Origin: Cognataquiflexum rubidum
GTDB taxonomy: Bacteria > Bacteroidota > Bacteroidia > Cytophagales > Cyclobacteriaceae
Direction: 5' to 3'
NCBI RefSeq assembly: GCF_022538115.1
Contig: NZ_JAKZAL010000006.1
Location: forward strand, 172,016-236,015
Length of the DNA: 64,000 nt
Shown here: positions 42,191-51,446 of the stretch, in pieces
Position numbering within the stretch: position 1 is the first letter of the stretch
Layout of the letters: the number at the start of each line of letters is the position of its first letter
Notes under the pieces: generated by a model
What the model was told of the DNA's origin: nothing
The model's database searches: none
Seen by the model: the letters and a program-made list of their open reading frames with translations, nothing else
Made by a program: the position numbers and the translations under genes

Positions 42191-44924
42191 CGGCGTTATT
42201 GGAATGTGTTAATAAATGATGCTCAAGTTGCAGAGGCAGGATGAATTCAAAACAAGTCATATCTGACTTTGTAAATACGCCTATCTTACCCCCATGGTAT
42301 TCAATGATTTTTTTGGATATGGCCAAGCCTAGACCACTTCCTATAGGCTTTTTACTGGTTTGGTTTTTAGCCTGAAAAAACTTTTCGAAAATGTAGGGAG
42401 CTTCTTCTTCAGGAACACCTTTCCCATCATCAAAGACCTGAAGATAAAGATCATGATCTTTCAGGTAAGTTTTAAGGACTATTTTATTTCTGGCAAATTT
42501 GGAGGCATTGGAAAGCAAATTAAGAATAACCTGTTTTATTCTATCCTCATCGACCAACAACTGAAGCTCATCATATCCAATTTCAATATTGAAATCAATG
42601 TTTTTTTCCTTGAAAATCTGAATCATACTCTCAACAGTCTGAAGAATGAGTATTCTGATGTCCGTTTTTTCGAGATTAAGTTCCTGTCTTCCGGAGTCAA
42701 ATCTTTCCAAATCCAAAACCTGATCAATCAAGCGGGTCATTCTGTTCGTTTCCTGAATGATAATATCCAAAAACCTTTTTTTATCCGCTTCAGGAAGATC
42801 ATCATCCAAAAGAATTTCTGAAAAAGCCCTGATTGATGTGATGGGGGTCTTCATTTCATGGGTCACTGTTGAGATAAATTCATCCTTGAGCATATCATTG
42901 AGTCTTAGCGTCTCATTCATTTTTTGGAGTTTGTCGGAAGCCTTCTTCAATTCCTTACTTTTTTGTTTGAGGGCCAAATTCAAACTTTTAAGCTCTTGGG
43001 TTTCTCTCAGAATCCCCAATACCTCTGCCATACTGATCTCCTCTTCTTCCACGACCGACGCGACCATGATCCTCGCTGATGCAGATCCAATGATCCCTGT
43101 CAATAAGCGTTCGGAATAATTGACCAATTCAGGATCAGCGTAATTTTTGGTGCCAATGGTCCTACCCGTCCGGATTGAAAAATCCCTTAATACCTCTTGG
43201 GTTTTCTCTTCCCCTAGAAAATTATGGAGCAATGCTTTCAAATCGGGTAGATAAGCTTGTCCTTTCCATATAATTGAACTGTCTAGAGAAGTACTGTATT
43301 TGAAAATATCCACAAATACCACGGCCTGATTGTGTTCTTTGGAAGTCTGGGTAGAAAATAAGGAAATGACTACATATAAGATGACATTAACAGAAAGACT
43401 GAAAAATAGACCGTGGGTCACATAACTCATTTCCTGAAATCCAAACAATGCAGTCGGTTTTAAGCCAATTATACCAAAAAGCCCATTTTCCAATAATCCG
43501 GGATGGAGGTATCCTGCTGTCACCATTGTAGGTATTACCAAAGTATAAAACCATAGAACAAACCCTGCAACGATACCAAACAACGCTCCTAGGCGAGCAC
43601 CCTTCTTCCAAAATATCCCTCCTATAATCGCCGGGGTAAACTGTGCAATGGCCACAAATGAGATCAAGCCAATGGATACCAATGAAAACCGGGCAGAGAT
43701 TTCTTTATAGTAAACGTATGCCAAAAGTATGATTACAAAAATCGAAACCCTGCGGATCCGGAGTACAATTTTGCTCAGCTTATGTTGATACTTGATTTTC
43801 AGGTTATCATTTACCAGCAATATGGGCATGATCAGGTTATTGCTGACCATGTTGCTCAGCGCAATAGTTGATACTATGATCATACTCGTCGCAGCAGAAA
43901 ATCCACCGAGATACACGAGCAATGCCAACCAATCCTGATTAAAAGCTATGGGTAAAGCCAATACAAATGTATCGGCATCCACTGTTCCAACCGGAAAATG
44001 GACCAATCCCCCCAACGCAATCGGTAAAACAAAGACATTAATCAAAAGCAGGTAAGCGGGAAAAAGCCACATGGCTTTATCCAGATGCTTTTCGTCATTG
44101 TTTTCTATCACTCCCATCTGAAATTGTCTCGGCAAAAACAGAACCGCCATCATGGATAGGACACTCATCCAAAACCATTCTGAGACGCCATGCTCGCCCT
44201 GCAATACAAACAAATGGTCCAATCCCCGTAAGGATGCCTGCGTAAAAATGTCAGCAAATCCATCATAAACGAAATAAGTGACAAAAACCCCCACGGTAAT
44301 AAAAGCAACTAATTTGAAAACAGATTCAAAAGCCACAGCCATCACCATGCCCTCATGCTGAGCTGTTGCTTCAATGTTCCTTGTCCCAAACAGCACTGTA
44401 AATAAAGCCAAGCCCATTGCCAAATAAAACGCTGTATCCTGATAAAAGGGATAAGAAATCAGGTTTTGGTTGAATTCAGAATACTGGAGAATATCAAATG
44501 AATTGGCGACTGCTTTGATCTGTATAGAAGTATAAGGCAATATTCCCACCAGGCAAAAAACAGTCACCACGCCTCCAAGAGTGATATTTTTGCCATAACG
44601 ACTGGATATGAAATCCGCTATGGAGGAAATGTGCTGAACTTTGCTGATTCGGATAATTTTACGCATCACGACCCACCAAAGTGGGGCTACAAGGCTTGGG
44701 CCAATATAAATCGCCAAAAACTCCATTCCATTGGTAGCTGCCCGACCGACAGAACCATAATATGTCCATGCCGTGCAGTAAACTGCCAGTGATAGGGCAT
44801 ATATGTAGGGATTTGAAGATAGTTTTTTACCCCTGGATGCTGACCGCTCGGAATACCATGCAATGGCAAATAATAATGCCAAATAACCAAAGGTAAACGA
44901 TATGATCAGCCCGTTGCTAAGCAT
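42165..44924 (-). CDS. Sodium:solute symporter fused to a histidine kinase (CbrA-like)
   Basis: 919 aa. The first ~500 residues form an SSS transporter with about 13 helices (ending near MSYVTHGLFFSLSVNVILYV). A linker with a coiled-coil (KSLNLALKQKSKELKKASDK) leads to HisKA with phosphoacceptor His689 (STVTHEMKTPITSIRAFSE), then HATPase_c with NLLSNASKFARN (N box), FDDGKGVPEEEAPYIFEKFF and GSGLGLAISKK. It should couple transport or binding of a carboxylate to phosphorylation of the adjacent receiver. CbrA and related proteins in other phyla sense histidine or acetate. Overlaps the upstream small membrane gene by 8 bp. Confidence 0.93.
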   Translation of the reverse strand: MLSNGLIISFTFGYLALLFAIAWYSERSASRGKKLSSNPYIYALSLAVYCTAWTYYGSVGRAATNGMEFLAIYIGPSLVAPLWWVVMRKIIRISKVQHISSIADFISSRYGKNITLGGVVTVFCLVGILPYTSIQIKAVANSFDILQYSEFNQNLISYPFYQDTAFYLAMGLALFTVLFGTRNIEATAQHEGMVMAVAFESVFKLVAFITVGVFVTYFVYDGFADIFTQASLRGLDHLFVLQGEHGVSEWFWMSVLSMMAVLFLPRQFQMGVIENNDEKHLDKAMWLFPAYLLLINVFVLPIALGGLVHFPVGTVDADTFVLALPIAFNQDWLALLVYLGGFSAATSMIIVSTIALSNMVSNNLIMPILLVNDNLKIKYQHKLSKIVLRIRRVSIFVIILLAYVYYKEISARFSLVSIGLISFVAIAQFTPAIIGGIFWKKGARLGALFGIVAGFVLWFYTLVIPTMVTAGYLHPGLLENGLFGIIGLKPTALFGFQEMSYVTHGLFFSLSVNVILYVVISLFSTQTSKEHNQAVVFVDIFKYSTSLDSSIIWKGQAYLPDLKALLHNFLGEEKTQEVLRDFSIRTGRTIGTKNYADPELVNYSERLLTGIIGSASARIMVASVVEEEEISMAEVLGILRETQELKSLNLALKQKSKELKKASDKLQKMNETLRLNDMLKDEFISTVTHEMKTPITSIRAFSEILLDDDLPEADKKRFLDIIIQETNRMTRLIDQVLDLERFDSGRQELNLEKTDIRILILQTVESMIQIFKEKNIDFNIEIGYDELQLLVDEDRIKQVILNLLSNASKFARNKIVLKTYLKDHDLYLQVFDDGKGVPEEEAPYIFEKFFQAKNQTSKKPIGSGLGLAISKKIIEYHGGKIGVFTKSDMTCFEFILPLQLEHHLLTHSNNADEQNTDSR

Positions 44925-45126
44925 TGTTTTTCTTATTTGTTTTTCTGATCACCAGCATGGTGATGGCAATCAAAAACAGCCAAAAACCAAAAACCAACAA
45001 ATACAATAAAGGAATTCCAAAAAGGGTTTTGGGAATATTGTATATGGACAACACAGGATAATTCAATATAAACAGTCCCAGAAAAAAAACTGCCCATAAG
45101 TATTGGCTTTTGAGTGTGTCTTTCAT
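44917..45126 (-). CDS. Small two-helix membrane protein, DUF3311-like symporter partner
   Basis: 69 aa with two predicted helices (WAVFFLGLFILNYPVLSIY and GIPLLYLLVFGFWLFLIAI) joined by a short loop NIPKTLFGIPLL that resembles DUF3311, a family encoded next to SSS transporters. It overlaps the symporter-kinase gene by 8 bp, so it is probably its small partner subunit. The C-terminus is lysine-rich (RKTNKKNNA), consistent with a cytoplasmic tail. Confidence 0.7.
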   Translation of the reverse strand: MKDTLKSQYLWAVFFLGLFILNYPVLSIYNIPKTLFGIPLLYLLVFGFWLFLIAITMLVIRKTNKKNNA

Positions 45127-45215
45127 GATTCGTTCTGTATAAGTTTTAAGTCCCCAAAAAGAGGAACCCCGGCAAATCCTACGCCGGAGTCCATCTCAGT
45201 TTCTTTGGAATTTTA

Positions 45216-46901
45216 TTAATGAGCCTGTGCTCCACCAGCTCCTCTTGGAATCCTGATTTCCTGTATCATGTCCTGAACATGCTGCGGTGGAGCGGGAGTT
45301 ACTTTAGACACCACAAAGCACACGACAAAGTTGATCAACATGCCCAAAGAGCCAATGCCTTCAGGAGAAATACCAAACCACCAATGCTCGACATTATTCA
45401 ATTCCGGGCTGATAAATTTGAAGTAGCTGATATAAACGATTGTAAATACAAGCCCTGAAACCATTCCGGCTATTGCCCCTTCCTTGTTCATTCGGCTGGA
45501 GAAAATCCCCATGATGATTACCGGGAAGAATGATGCCGCTGCCAATCCAAAGGCAAAGGCAACCACCTCAGCTACAAATCCCGGAGGGTTTACTCCAAAG
45601 TATCCTGCCAACACTACTGCTCCCCCTGCTGCGATCCGGGCTATTCTCAGTTCCTTTTTCTCGGACATTTCAGGTCTAAATGTTCTGAAAAGATCCCTTG
45701 ATACGGACGTGGAAATCACAAGTAGCAGTCCTGCTGCTGTAGATAAGGCCGCCGCCATAGCACCGGCTGCTACCAGACCGATAACCCAGTTTGGAAGCTG
45801 TGCGATCTCGGGATTAGCCAAGACCATGATGTCCTTGTCGATGGTGAGTTCATTGGCATTCTTGTCCGCAACATACTGCACAATACCGTCCCCGTTTTTA
45901 TCTTCTACGCTAATTAGGTTAGTCTTCTGCCAATTCCCTACCCATTCAGGCAAATTATCTACAGGCTTGCCGGCAACAGTTTCAATGGCATTATAAATCC
46001 CAAATGCTGCCACCGCAGGAGCTGTAGTATACAGAATCGCAATAAATACCAATGCATACCCTGCCGAAAGACGGGCATCTTTTACTCTTGGAACTGTAAA
46101 GAACCTCACAATCACATGCGGAAGCCCGGCAGTACCGACCATTAATGCGAGAGTTATGGCAAATATGTCCACCATTTCTTTTCTCCCTGAGGTGTAAGCC
46201 GCAAATCCCAATTCTGTTAATACTCCATCCAGTTTATCCAAAAGGTGAGTACCATCCGCGACAGTTGCACCAAGTCCAAGTTGGGGAATAGGATTTCCGG
46301 TCAATTGCATGGAAACGAAAATGGCAGGAACCATATAAGCGAAAATCAGCACACAATACTGCGCCACTTGGGTATAAGTAATTCCTTTCATTCCCCCTAA
46401 AACGGCATAGAAAAAAACGATACACATCCCGATGATTACCCCAGTGTTGATGTCTACTTCAAGGTACCTAGAAAAAACAATTCCCACGCCTCGCATCTGT
46501 CCGGCGACATAAGTAAAGGAAATGAATAGTGCGCAGATGACAGCCACGACCCTTGCTTTGTTGGAATAATACCTGTCTCCCACAAAATCAGGAACAGTAA
46601 ATTTTCCAAACTTTCTTAGATATGGAGCCAAAAGCAGCGCAAGCAACACATAGCCACCTGTCCATCCCATCAGGTATACCGAGCCGTCATAGCCCGAAAA
46701 GGAAATGATCCCTGCCATGGAAATGAAAGATGCAGCAGACATCCAGTCAGCAGCTGTTGCCATGCCGTTGGCAAGAGGAGAAACTCCACCTCCGGCAGTA
46801 TAAAATTCTTTGGTTGACCCTGCACGGGTGTAGATCGCTATCCCGATATAGAGGGCAAATGATAAACCGACAAGTATATATGTCCAAGTTAAGATATCCA
46901 T
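45216..46901 (-). CDS. actP: Cation/acetate symporter (SSS family)
   Basis: 561 aa sodium:solute symporter, the probable acetate permease. About 13 helices; family segments FYTAGGGVSPLANGMATAAD, ISFTYVAGQMRGVGIVF, GTAGLPHVIVRFFTVP (typical of ActP) and GAMAAALSTAAGLLLVIST. A hydrophilic insertion near residues 335-355 contains DKNGDGIVQYV, which resembles an EF-hand loop. The small DUF4212 gene lies 21 bp upstream; the SSS-kinase block is downstream. A GC hairpin CCGGC/GCCGG at 45169-45187 lies just past the stop. Confidence 0.92.
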   Translation of the reverse strand: MDILTWTYILVGLSFALYIGIAIYTRAGSTKEFYTAGGGVSPLANGMATAADWMSAASFISMAGIISFSGYDGSVYLMGWTGGYVLLALLLAPYLRKFGKFTVPDFVGDRYYSNKARVVAVICALFISFTYVAGQMRGVGIVFSRYLEVDINTGVIIGMCIVFFYAVLGGMKGITYTQVAQYCVLIFAYMVPAIFVSMQLTGNPIPQLGLGATVADGTHLLDKLDGVLTELGFAAYTSGRKEMVDIFAITLALMVGTAGLPHVIVRFFTVPRVKDARLSAGYALVFIAILYTTAPAVAAFGIYNAIETVAGKPVDNLPEWVGNWQKTNLISVEDKNGDGIVQYVADKNANELTIDKDIMVLANPEIAQLPNWVIGLVAAGAMAAALSTAAGLLLVISTSVSRDLFRTFRPEMSEKKELRIARIAAGGAVVLAGYFGVNPPGFVAEVVAFAFGLAAASFFPVIIMGIFSSRMNKEGAIAGMVSGLVFTIVYISYFKFISPELNNVEHWWFGISPEGIGSLGMLINFVVCFVVSKVTPAPPQHVQDMIQEIRIPRGAGGAQAH

Positions 46902-46922
46902 GTTATTTTGGTTTTTTAGGGG

Positions 46923-47186
46923 TTATTCTTCGTTGACGTCAAATTCTTTGTCCAGCTGATTCATTCTGTAGACATATACAAAAATCAGCACTACGAAAGC
47001 GTAGATAGACCCCTGTTGGGCAAACCAGAATCCGAGCTTAAATCCTCCAATTTTGATTTGGTTGAGTTGTTCTACCAGCAGGATACCGAATCCAAAGGAA
47101 ACAGTGAACCAGATGATTAAAAGGATAAGCAGTGTCCTGAGGTTCTTTTTCCAGTAAGCCTGCATTTTGAGTTTGTTTTCTGACAT
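46923..47186 (-). CDS. DUF4212 small subunit of the acetate symporter
   Basis: 87 aa with two helices (TLLILLIIWFTVSFGFGIL and YAFVVLIFVYVYRM) and the DUF4212 signature IGGFKLGFWFAQQGSIY, near the second helix. Members are encoded just before SSS-family acetate or proline-type transporters and are called the sodium/substrate symporter small subunit. It precedes actP by 21 bp and ends DKEFDVNEE. Confidence 0.92.
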   Translation of the reverse strand: MSENKLKMQAYWKKNLRTLLILLIIWFTVSFGFGILLVEQLNQIKIGGFKLGFWFAQQGSIYAFVVLIFVYVYRMNQLDKEFDVNEE

Positions 47187-47200
47187 AATACTTTGGGTTT

Positions 47201-48649
47201 TTAGAGGAATAATTGAGTTTGGAGTATGAATTCACTTGCCATACTGCTTTTGATAAAATTTTCAAAAACAGGTCGGGTACTGTATTGCAATGTAATTTTT
47301 GCTTGGTGACCATTTATGAAATAATTGATGCCAAGGTCATATTGGAAGGAACTTTCGTCAAAGTAATCAAAATCTTTATAAGTAAATGCTCCGAATGGCT
47401 GAAGTCTCCCATGGTCTCCCAAAATCCTCTTGGGCAGAAGAAATCCTGTTTGGGAATAAAAAATATTCCCGGTTCCAATAGTTGGTTGGGCATTCCCCGG
47501 TCCGTTTTGACTGGTGCCCGGACCAAATCCAATATTCATAATCCCGACATTTCTTAGGTAATTGGGGCCAAAATTATAATTGTAAAAAACAGCATAGGAA
47601 GTCAAAGCTGTCCCCGAAACGGGATTAATGGGAATATCCAAAAAAGCATCCAATCCAAGCAGGGAAATATCATGGTAGTTAATTTCCCCATTCATATTTT
47701 TAGAGCTTGTGGCATTTGGATGATGATGCCAGCCTCCACCAATGTTGAATACTTTCTTGGTGCCTAGGTAAGAGCCTACAAAAAAGGGAAGTTTATTGTT
47801 TTCCTTATCCAAAAACTGATAGGCAATGTACCCTTGGGTAGCCCAGTTTTCATTGACCACATTGGCTGCGACCGGTCTTTCCCTGTTGTTATCGAAGCTT
47901 CCCCCCGAACCTATAGAAAATGGCTTATTGAGTGCAATCCTATAATCCCATTTTGACACCTGACCCTTGGCATAGATCCCAAACTGACGTGCAAATTGGT
48001 CAGTAAACTCTATCAGGGGCCAATTAAAAATGGGTGCATCCACGGCCAAAAATGACATGGTGCTGTGACTGGACAACCTTGAAATTCCATTCCAATAATG
48101 AAGTCCACTTCCAATGTATAGCTCTTCGGTTACTTTAAACTCGGTCCATATATCATGAAAAAACAATTGGGGTTTTTTTGCTGACATTCCGTTTGCTGTT
48201 CCGGTTCCTGTTTCGGGATTAACAGTCACAGGAATATTTCCGGGATTTCCGGTTGCGCCACCTGCAGGCACACCACCGCCTGTAAAGGTCTGGTTGTTTA
48301 TCCCAAAATGAGTCAAAATCAAAAACCGGGGAGATACTTGGGCATAAGCCAAAAATCTAGCCCTGCGGATTCCGATATCAGTGGAGCTGTTTTTCGGACT
48401 GCCATTCACACTGAGGGTTCCCGGATTGTTTTCAGTTGACCTCATCCACATTTGATTCCAGATCAGGAACCTGACATATTTAGATCCATCATCACTGAGT
48501 TTGAGTAAGAGAGGCTTATAGGTGTGGTCAAATAACATCTCATCTTTCTGGGTCATAAAAGATGCAAGTGAGTCTTGGCCATATCCCGGCAACACCACCA
48601 TCCAAAAAAAGAAAAGGCACAAATAATAAGAGCGGGAAAACATAATCAT
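47201..48649 (-). CDS. Outer-membrane porin-like beta-barrel protein
   Basis: 482 aa with signal peptide YYLCLFFFWMVVLPGYGQ (start ATG 48649 or 48643). Alternating beta-strand pattern throughout, many aromatic turns (FLIWNQMWMRS, LFFHDIWTEFKV, WDYRIALNKPF), and a C-terminal strand FILQTQLFL typical of outer-membrane barrels. It lies 15 bp before the DUF4212 gene and therefore is the first structural gene of the acetate operon, giving it a probable role in outer-membrane entry of acetate or a related acid. No close family is named with confidence. Confidence 0.82.
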   Translation of the reverse strand: MIMFSRSYYLCLFFFWMVVLPGYGQDSLASFMTQKDEMLFDHTYKPLLLKLSDDGSKYVRFLIWNQMWMRSTENNPGTLSVNGSPKNSSTDIGIRRARFLAYAQVSPRFLILTHFGINNQTFTGGGVPAGGATGNPGNIPVTVNPETGTGTANGMSAKKPQLFFHDIWTEFKVTEELYIGSGLHYWNGISRLSSHSTMSFLAVDAPIFNWPLIEFTDQFARQFGIYAKGQVSKWDYRIALNKPFSIGSGGSFDNNRERPVAANVVNENWATQGYIAYQFLDKENNKLPFFVGSYLGTKKVFNIGGGWHHHPNATSSKNMNGEINYHDISLLGLDAFLDIPINPVSGTALTSYAVFYNYNFGPNYLRNVGIMNIGFGPGTSQNGPGNAQPTIGTGNIFYSQTGFLLPKRILGDHGRLQPFGAFTYKDFDYFDESSFQYDLGINYFINGHQAKITLQYSTRPVFENFIKSSMASEFILQTQLFL

Positions 48650-48785
48650 TTGGGTTTGTTGTAATTGGGTCTTATTGCTATGTCACGGCCCTAAGATCCA
48701 CCCAAGTTGAAAAGTTGAAATTCAAATAAAAAAACAGAGATATATTTTTGTTAATTTAATATAGCAAACAGCATTTTATTCTGGA

Positions 48786-49208
48786 TCATCTGTTTTTAAA
48801 CCGCTCCCATTTTATTATCATGAACTTGTCCCCCAGTTCAGTGATCAACATACCCGTATCTGTAAGGTTTTCCTTTAGGGTCATAAATTTGACCAATTCG
48901 GAGTGGTTCAATACTTTATATGTTGGTCTGTAATCGTAGTTTTCAGGGGCTTTGATTTTATAAAGTTTGACCCAATTCATAACCGAGACATGGCTAACTC
49001 CCAGTAATCTTTCGATTTCTCTGTAAGAGATTCCTTCGATATAAAGCTGTAAAGCCTTCACTACATAATATTTATCGATTGATTTACCGAGCTTATTTAC
49101 TGTAAAGTGGTAGCCGCATACTTTGCACTTAAACCGTTGTCTCCCGTCTATCACACCACTTTTGGTTACCTTGGTATGCTCACATTTGGGACATATTGCC
49201 TTTTCCAT
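48786..49208 (-). CDS. Zinc-ribbon/HTH DNA-binding protein of transposase (IS1 InsA/IS1595-like) ancestry
   Basis: 140 aa. The N-terminal zinc ribbon has C6-X2-C9 and C28-X2-C31 (AICPKCEHTK ... RFKCKVCGYHF), as in the DNA-binding part of IS1/IS1595-type transposases. An HTH follows (VVKALQLYIEGISYREIERL through VSVMNWVKLYK, about 49-85). The last ~50 residues (VLNHSELVKFMTLKENLTDT ...) contain no catalytic DDE or DDD motif, and there are no terminal inverted repeats in the flanks. It is thus probably a domesticated regulator, 137 bp upstream of the porin/actP operon and on the same strand. The target is not known. Confidence 0.75.
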   Translation of the reverse strand: MEKAICPKCEHTKVTKSGVIDGRQRFKCKVCGYHFTVNKLGKSIDKYYVVKALQLYIEGISYREIERLLGVSHVSVMNWVKLYKIKAPENYDYRPTYKVLNHSELVKFMTLKENLTDTGMLITELGDKFMIIKWERFKNR

Positions 49209-49342
49209 ATGCTCTAATTTGGGTTTGGTATATCATTTTAGCGAAAGTATACCATATTAGCAACATATAATCATTCAAGAATAAAAAAATAATTTTTCAG
49301 AATAAAATTTTGGCTTCAATGCTCTTGACAGTATTTAACCTA

Positions 49343-50125
49343 TCACACAAGCATTTCCAGCAAAACCGCCAATCCGAAAGCCAGGATGCTGATCAATACT
49401 TTATTCAGATAAAATCGGTGGTCAGGACTGCTTTCAAAAAATATGGTCGTGGAAATATGGAGAAATCCTCCTGCAACCATTCCATAAAATACATTCAATC
49501 CTTCTCTGCCTAGGATATTGCTTTCATACATGTAATTGCTCAGGACCATGCCCATAGGGGAAGCCAAAGCAAAGACCACCAAAAGTGCAAATACCCATCT
49601 CTTTTTAAGACTAGCCATCAATACCGCCACCAAAGCAAATGCTTCAGGACCTTTATGCAATAGGATTCCGAACAGTAGGTTATTGCTGCCATGATGGTGG
49701 TGACTGTGCCCGGCGTGTTCATCATGTTCGTGTAAATGGCCTGCCAATGAACCGTCTTCTGTCAATAAGGTTCCCTCAAGAAAGGCATGTAAAAACAATC
49801 CGATCATAATCGTCCATACCCCGACCTGCATCCCATGATGCTGATGGTCAGGATGGTGGATATGGCCATGTTCTACCCCTGTCGACAATAGCGCCAGAAT
49901 CTGTTGTAATAAAAACCCAAGTAAGATGTAAAATCCCATTTTGGTCGGGTCTGAAGATTCTACAAAAAGCTCCGGAAGGATATGAAGTACCGTGATCGCA
50001 AAAAGGTATGAACCTGCAAAAACCAAAACCAGCTTGAAATACCTTTCTTCCCAACTCGGTATAAAATAGGCCAAGCCCCCGGCAAAAAGGGCAGTAAAGA
50101 ATAAAACAAGGAAATTAAATGTCAT
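49343..50125 (-). CDS. ZIP-family metal transporter
   Basis: 260 aa, about eight helices. ZIP helix motifs: VLHILPELF in helix two and the paired IGLFLHAFLEGTLL and LLHKGPEAFALVAV, which carry the metal-binding His and Glu residues. Histidine-rich loops HGHIHHPDHQHHG and HLHEHDEHAGHSHHHHG, spread across the cytoplasmic region, likely bind zinc or other divalent metals. It stands alone; the gap upstream is only 104 bp. Confidence 0.9.
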   Translation of the reverse strand: MTFNFLVLFFTALFAGGLAYFIPSWEERYFKLVLVFAGSYLFAITVLHILPELFVESSDPTKMGFYILLGFLLQQILALLSTGVEHGHIHHPDHQHHGMQVGVWTIMIGLFLHAFLEGTLLTEDGSLAGHLHEHDEHAGHSHHHHGSNNLLFGILLHKGPEAFALVAVLMASLKKRWVFALLVVFALASPMGMVLSNYMYESNILGREGLNVFYGMVAGGFLHISTTIFFESSPDHRFYLNKVLISILAFGLAVLLEMLV

Positions 50126-50229
50126 CTTTTGGTGGTTTGAGATAAGCCTGAATCCAAATTCAGTCTACTATTTTGATAAAGGGAAAGAAATGGGCATTCA
50201 CGAATTACGCTGAAAATTTTTGATCCGGC

Positions 50230-51291
50230 TTAATCCTGCGGAAAGGAAAGAAACGGCTTTATCCCTTCACTTGCATAAGATTTTAATTGTCCTGTGGAGT
50301 CATTGTATATCAAGAACATCTCAAACAAATTCCGGCTTTTCTGGAGTTCAATTGCTTTATCAGTACCCATCACCATCAATGCGGTCGCATAGGCATCCGC
50401 TGTCATGCAATCCCCAGCCACAACGGTAGCACTTAAAAGGTTATGATTGACGGGTCTCCCTGTGGCAGGATTTATCGTGTGGGAAATTTTGATTCCCCCG
50501 GATTCATAATAATTTCTGTAATTACCGGAGGTAGCCATTCCTTTATTATCCAATGCCACGATGCTGTATAGGTCATCGGCCCTACCGAGTTCCTCGGGAC
50601 GGTTGATACCCACTTTCCACAGTTCCCCTTTTTCATTTACTCCCCTAGCTACCAATTCCCCGCCGATCTCTACAAGTAGGTTTTCTATTTCTTTGCCTAG
50701 CAAAAATTCCGCAACTACATCTACGCCGTATCCTTTGGCAATAGCACTGAAGTCAAGATACATGCCCGGTTTTGTTTTTATGACACTTGCGGAGTCAAAA
50801 GAAATTTTATTGAACCCTACCAAATCCAACATCTCATCGATATTGACACTGTCTTTCAGTTGTGGCCCGGTAGGACCAAATCCCCAAAGATTGACCAAAG
50901 GACCCACAGTCGGGTCGAAAGCGCCTCCGGTGATTTCGTATACTGCTTTGCTGCTTTGGAGAACAGGAAGGAAATATGGCAATCCAAAAAACAAGGTGTC
51001 TTTTTGATTGAATTTGCTTAATTCAGAGTCAGGAACATAGGTGGAAAGTGATTGGTTGAAGACCACCAACAAGGAATCTATACTGGTCTGAAAATCCCTT
51101 TCACTTGGGTCAAGATAAGTGATATTGTAAGTAGTGCCCATCGTGTTGCCATTCAGGGTGACCTTACCCGTCACTTTTTCTTCTATTTCCTCAACTGGTT
51201 TTTGTTGGTTTTGGCGGTAGAGGTAAACTACTGCTACCAAAAGCAAAAGAATAATGGAATAGATAATGTTCTTATTGGCGTTGCTTCGCAT
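50230..51291 (-). CDS. apbE: FAD:protein FMN transferase (ApbE)
   Basis: 353 aa from ATG 51291 (a TTG at 51303 extends it four residues). An N-terminal membrane anchor (NIIYSIILLLLVAVVYLY) precedes the ApbE domain: GNTMGTTYNITYL (start of domain), GAFDPTVGPLVNLWGFG, YLDFSAIAKGYGVD, LLVEIGGELVARG and ISHTINPATGRPVN with DCMTADAYATALMVMG. It attaches FMN to Ser/Thr residues of exported flavoproteins such as Nqr subunits; no target gene is adjacent. Confidence 0.93.
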   Translation of the reverse strand: MRSNANKNIIYSIILLLLVAVVYLYRQNQQKPVEEIEEKVTGKVTLNGNTMGTTYNITYLDPSERDFQTSIDSLLVVFNQSLSTYVPDSELSKFNQKDTLFFGLPYFLPVLQSSKAVYEITGGAFDPTVGPLVNLWGFGPTGPQLKDSVNIDEMLDLVGFNKISFDSASVIKTKPGMYLDFSAIAKGYGVDVVAEFLLGKEIENLLVEIGGELVARGVNEKGELWKVGINRPEELGRADDLYSIVALDNKGMATSGNYRNYYESGGIKISHTINPATGRPVNHNLLSATVVAGDCMTADAYATALMVMGTDKAIELQKSRNLFEMFLIYNDSTGQLKSYASEGIKPFLSFPQD

Positions 51292-51399
51292 ATAAAAGAG
51301 CAATTTTTCGAAAGTTAAGGGTAATTTTCCAAATTAAGTTCCAAAAATGCAATTATTTGCAATTTTGTTGCAAAAAGGTCTGGAGCTTAATTTACCTTT

Positions 51400-51426
51400 T
51401 TGGCTTGGGCTAATTTTCTATATTTG
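51400..51426 (+). promoter_or_regulatory. ruvB: Candidate promoter of ruvB
   Basis: TTG at 51400-51402, a 16-bp spacer, then TATATTTG at 51419-51426, a match to the Bacteroidota -7 box TAnnTTTG. The spacer is shorter than usual. The ruvB ATG lies 20 bp downstream. Confidence 0.5.
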
Positions 51427-51446
51427 TAATTGCTGATTGTTGCGCT

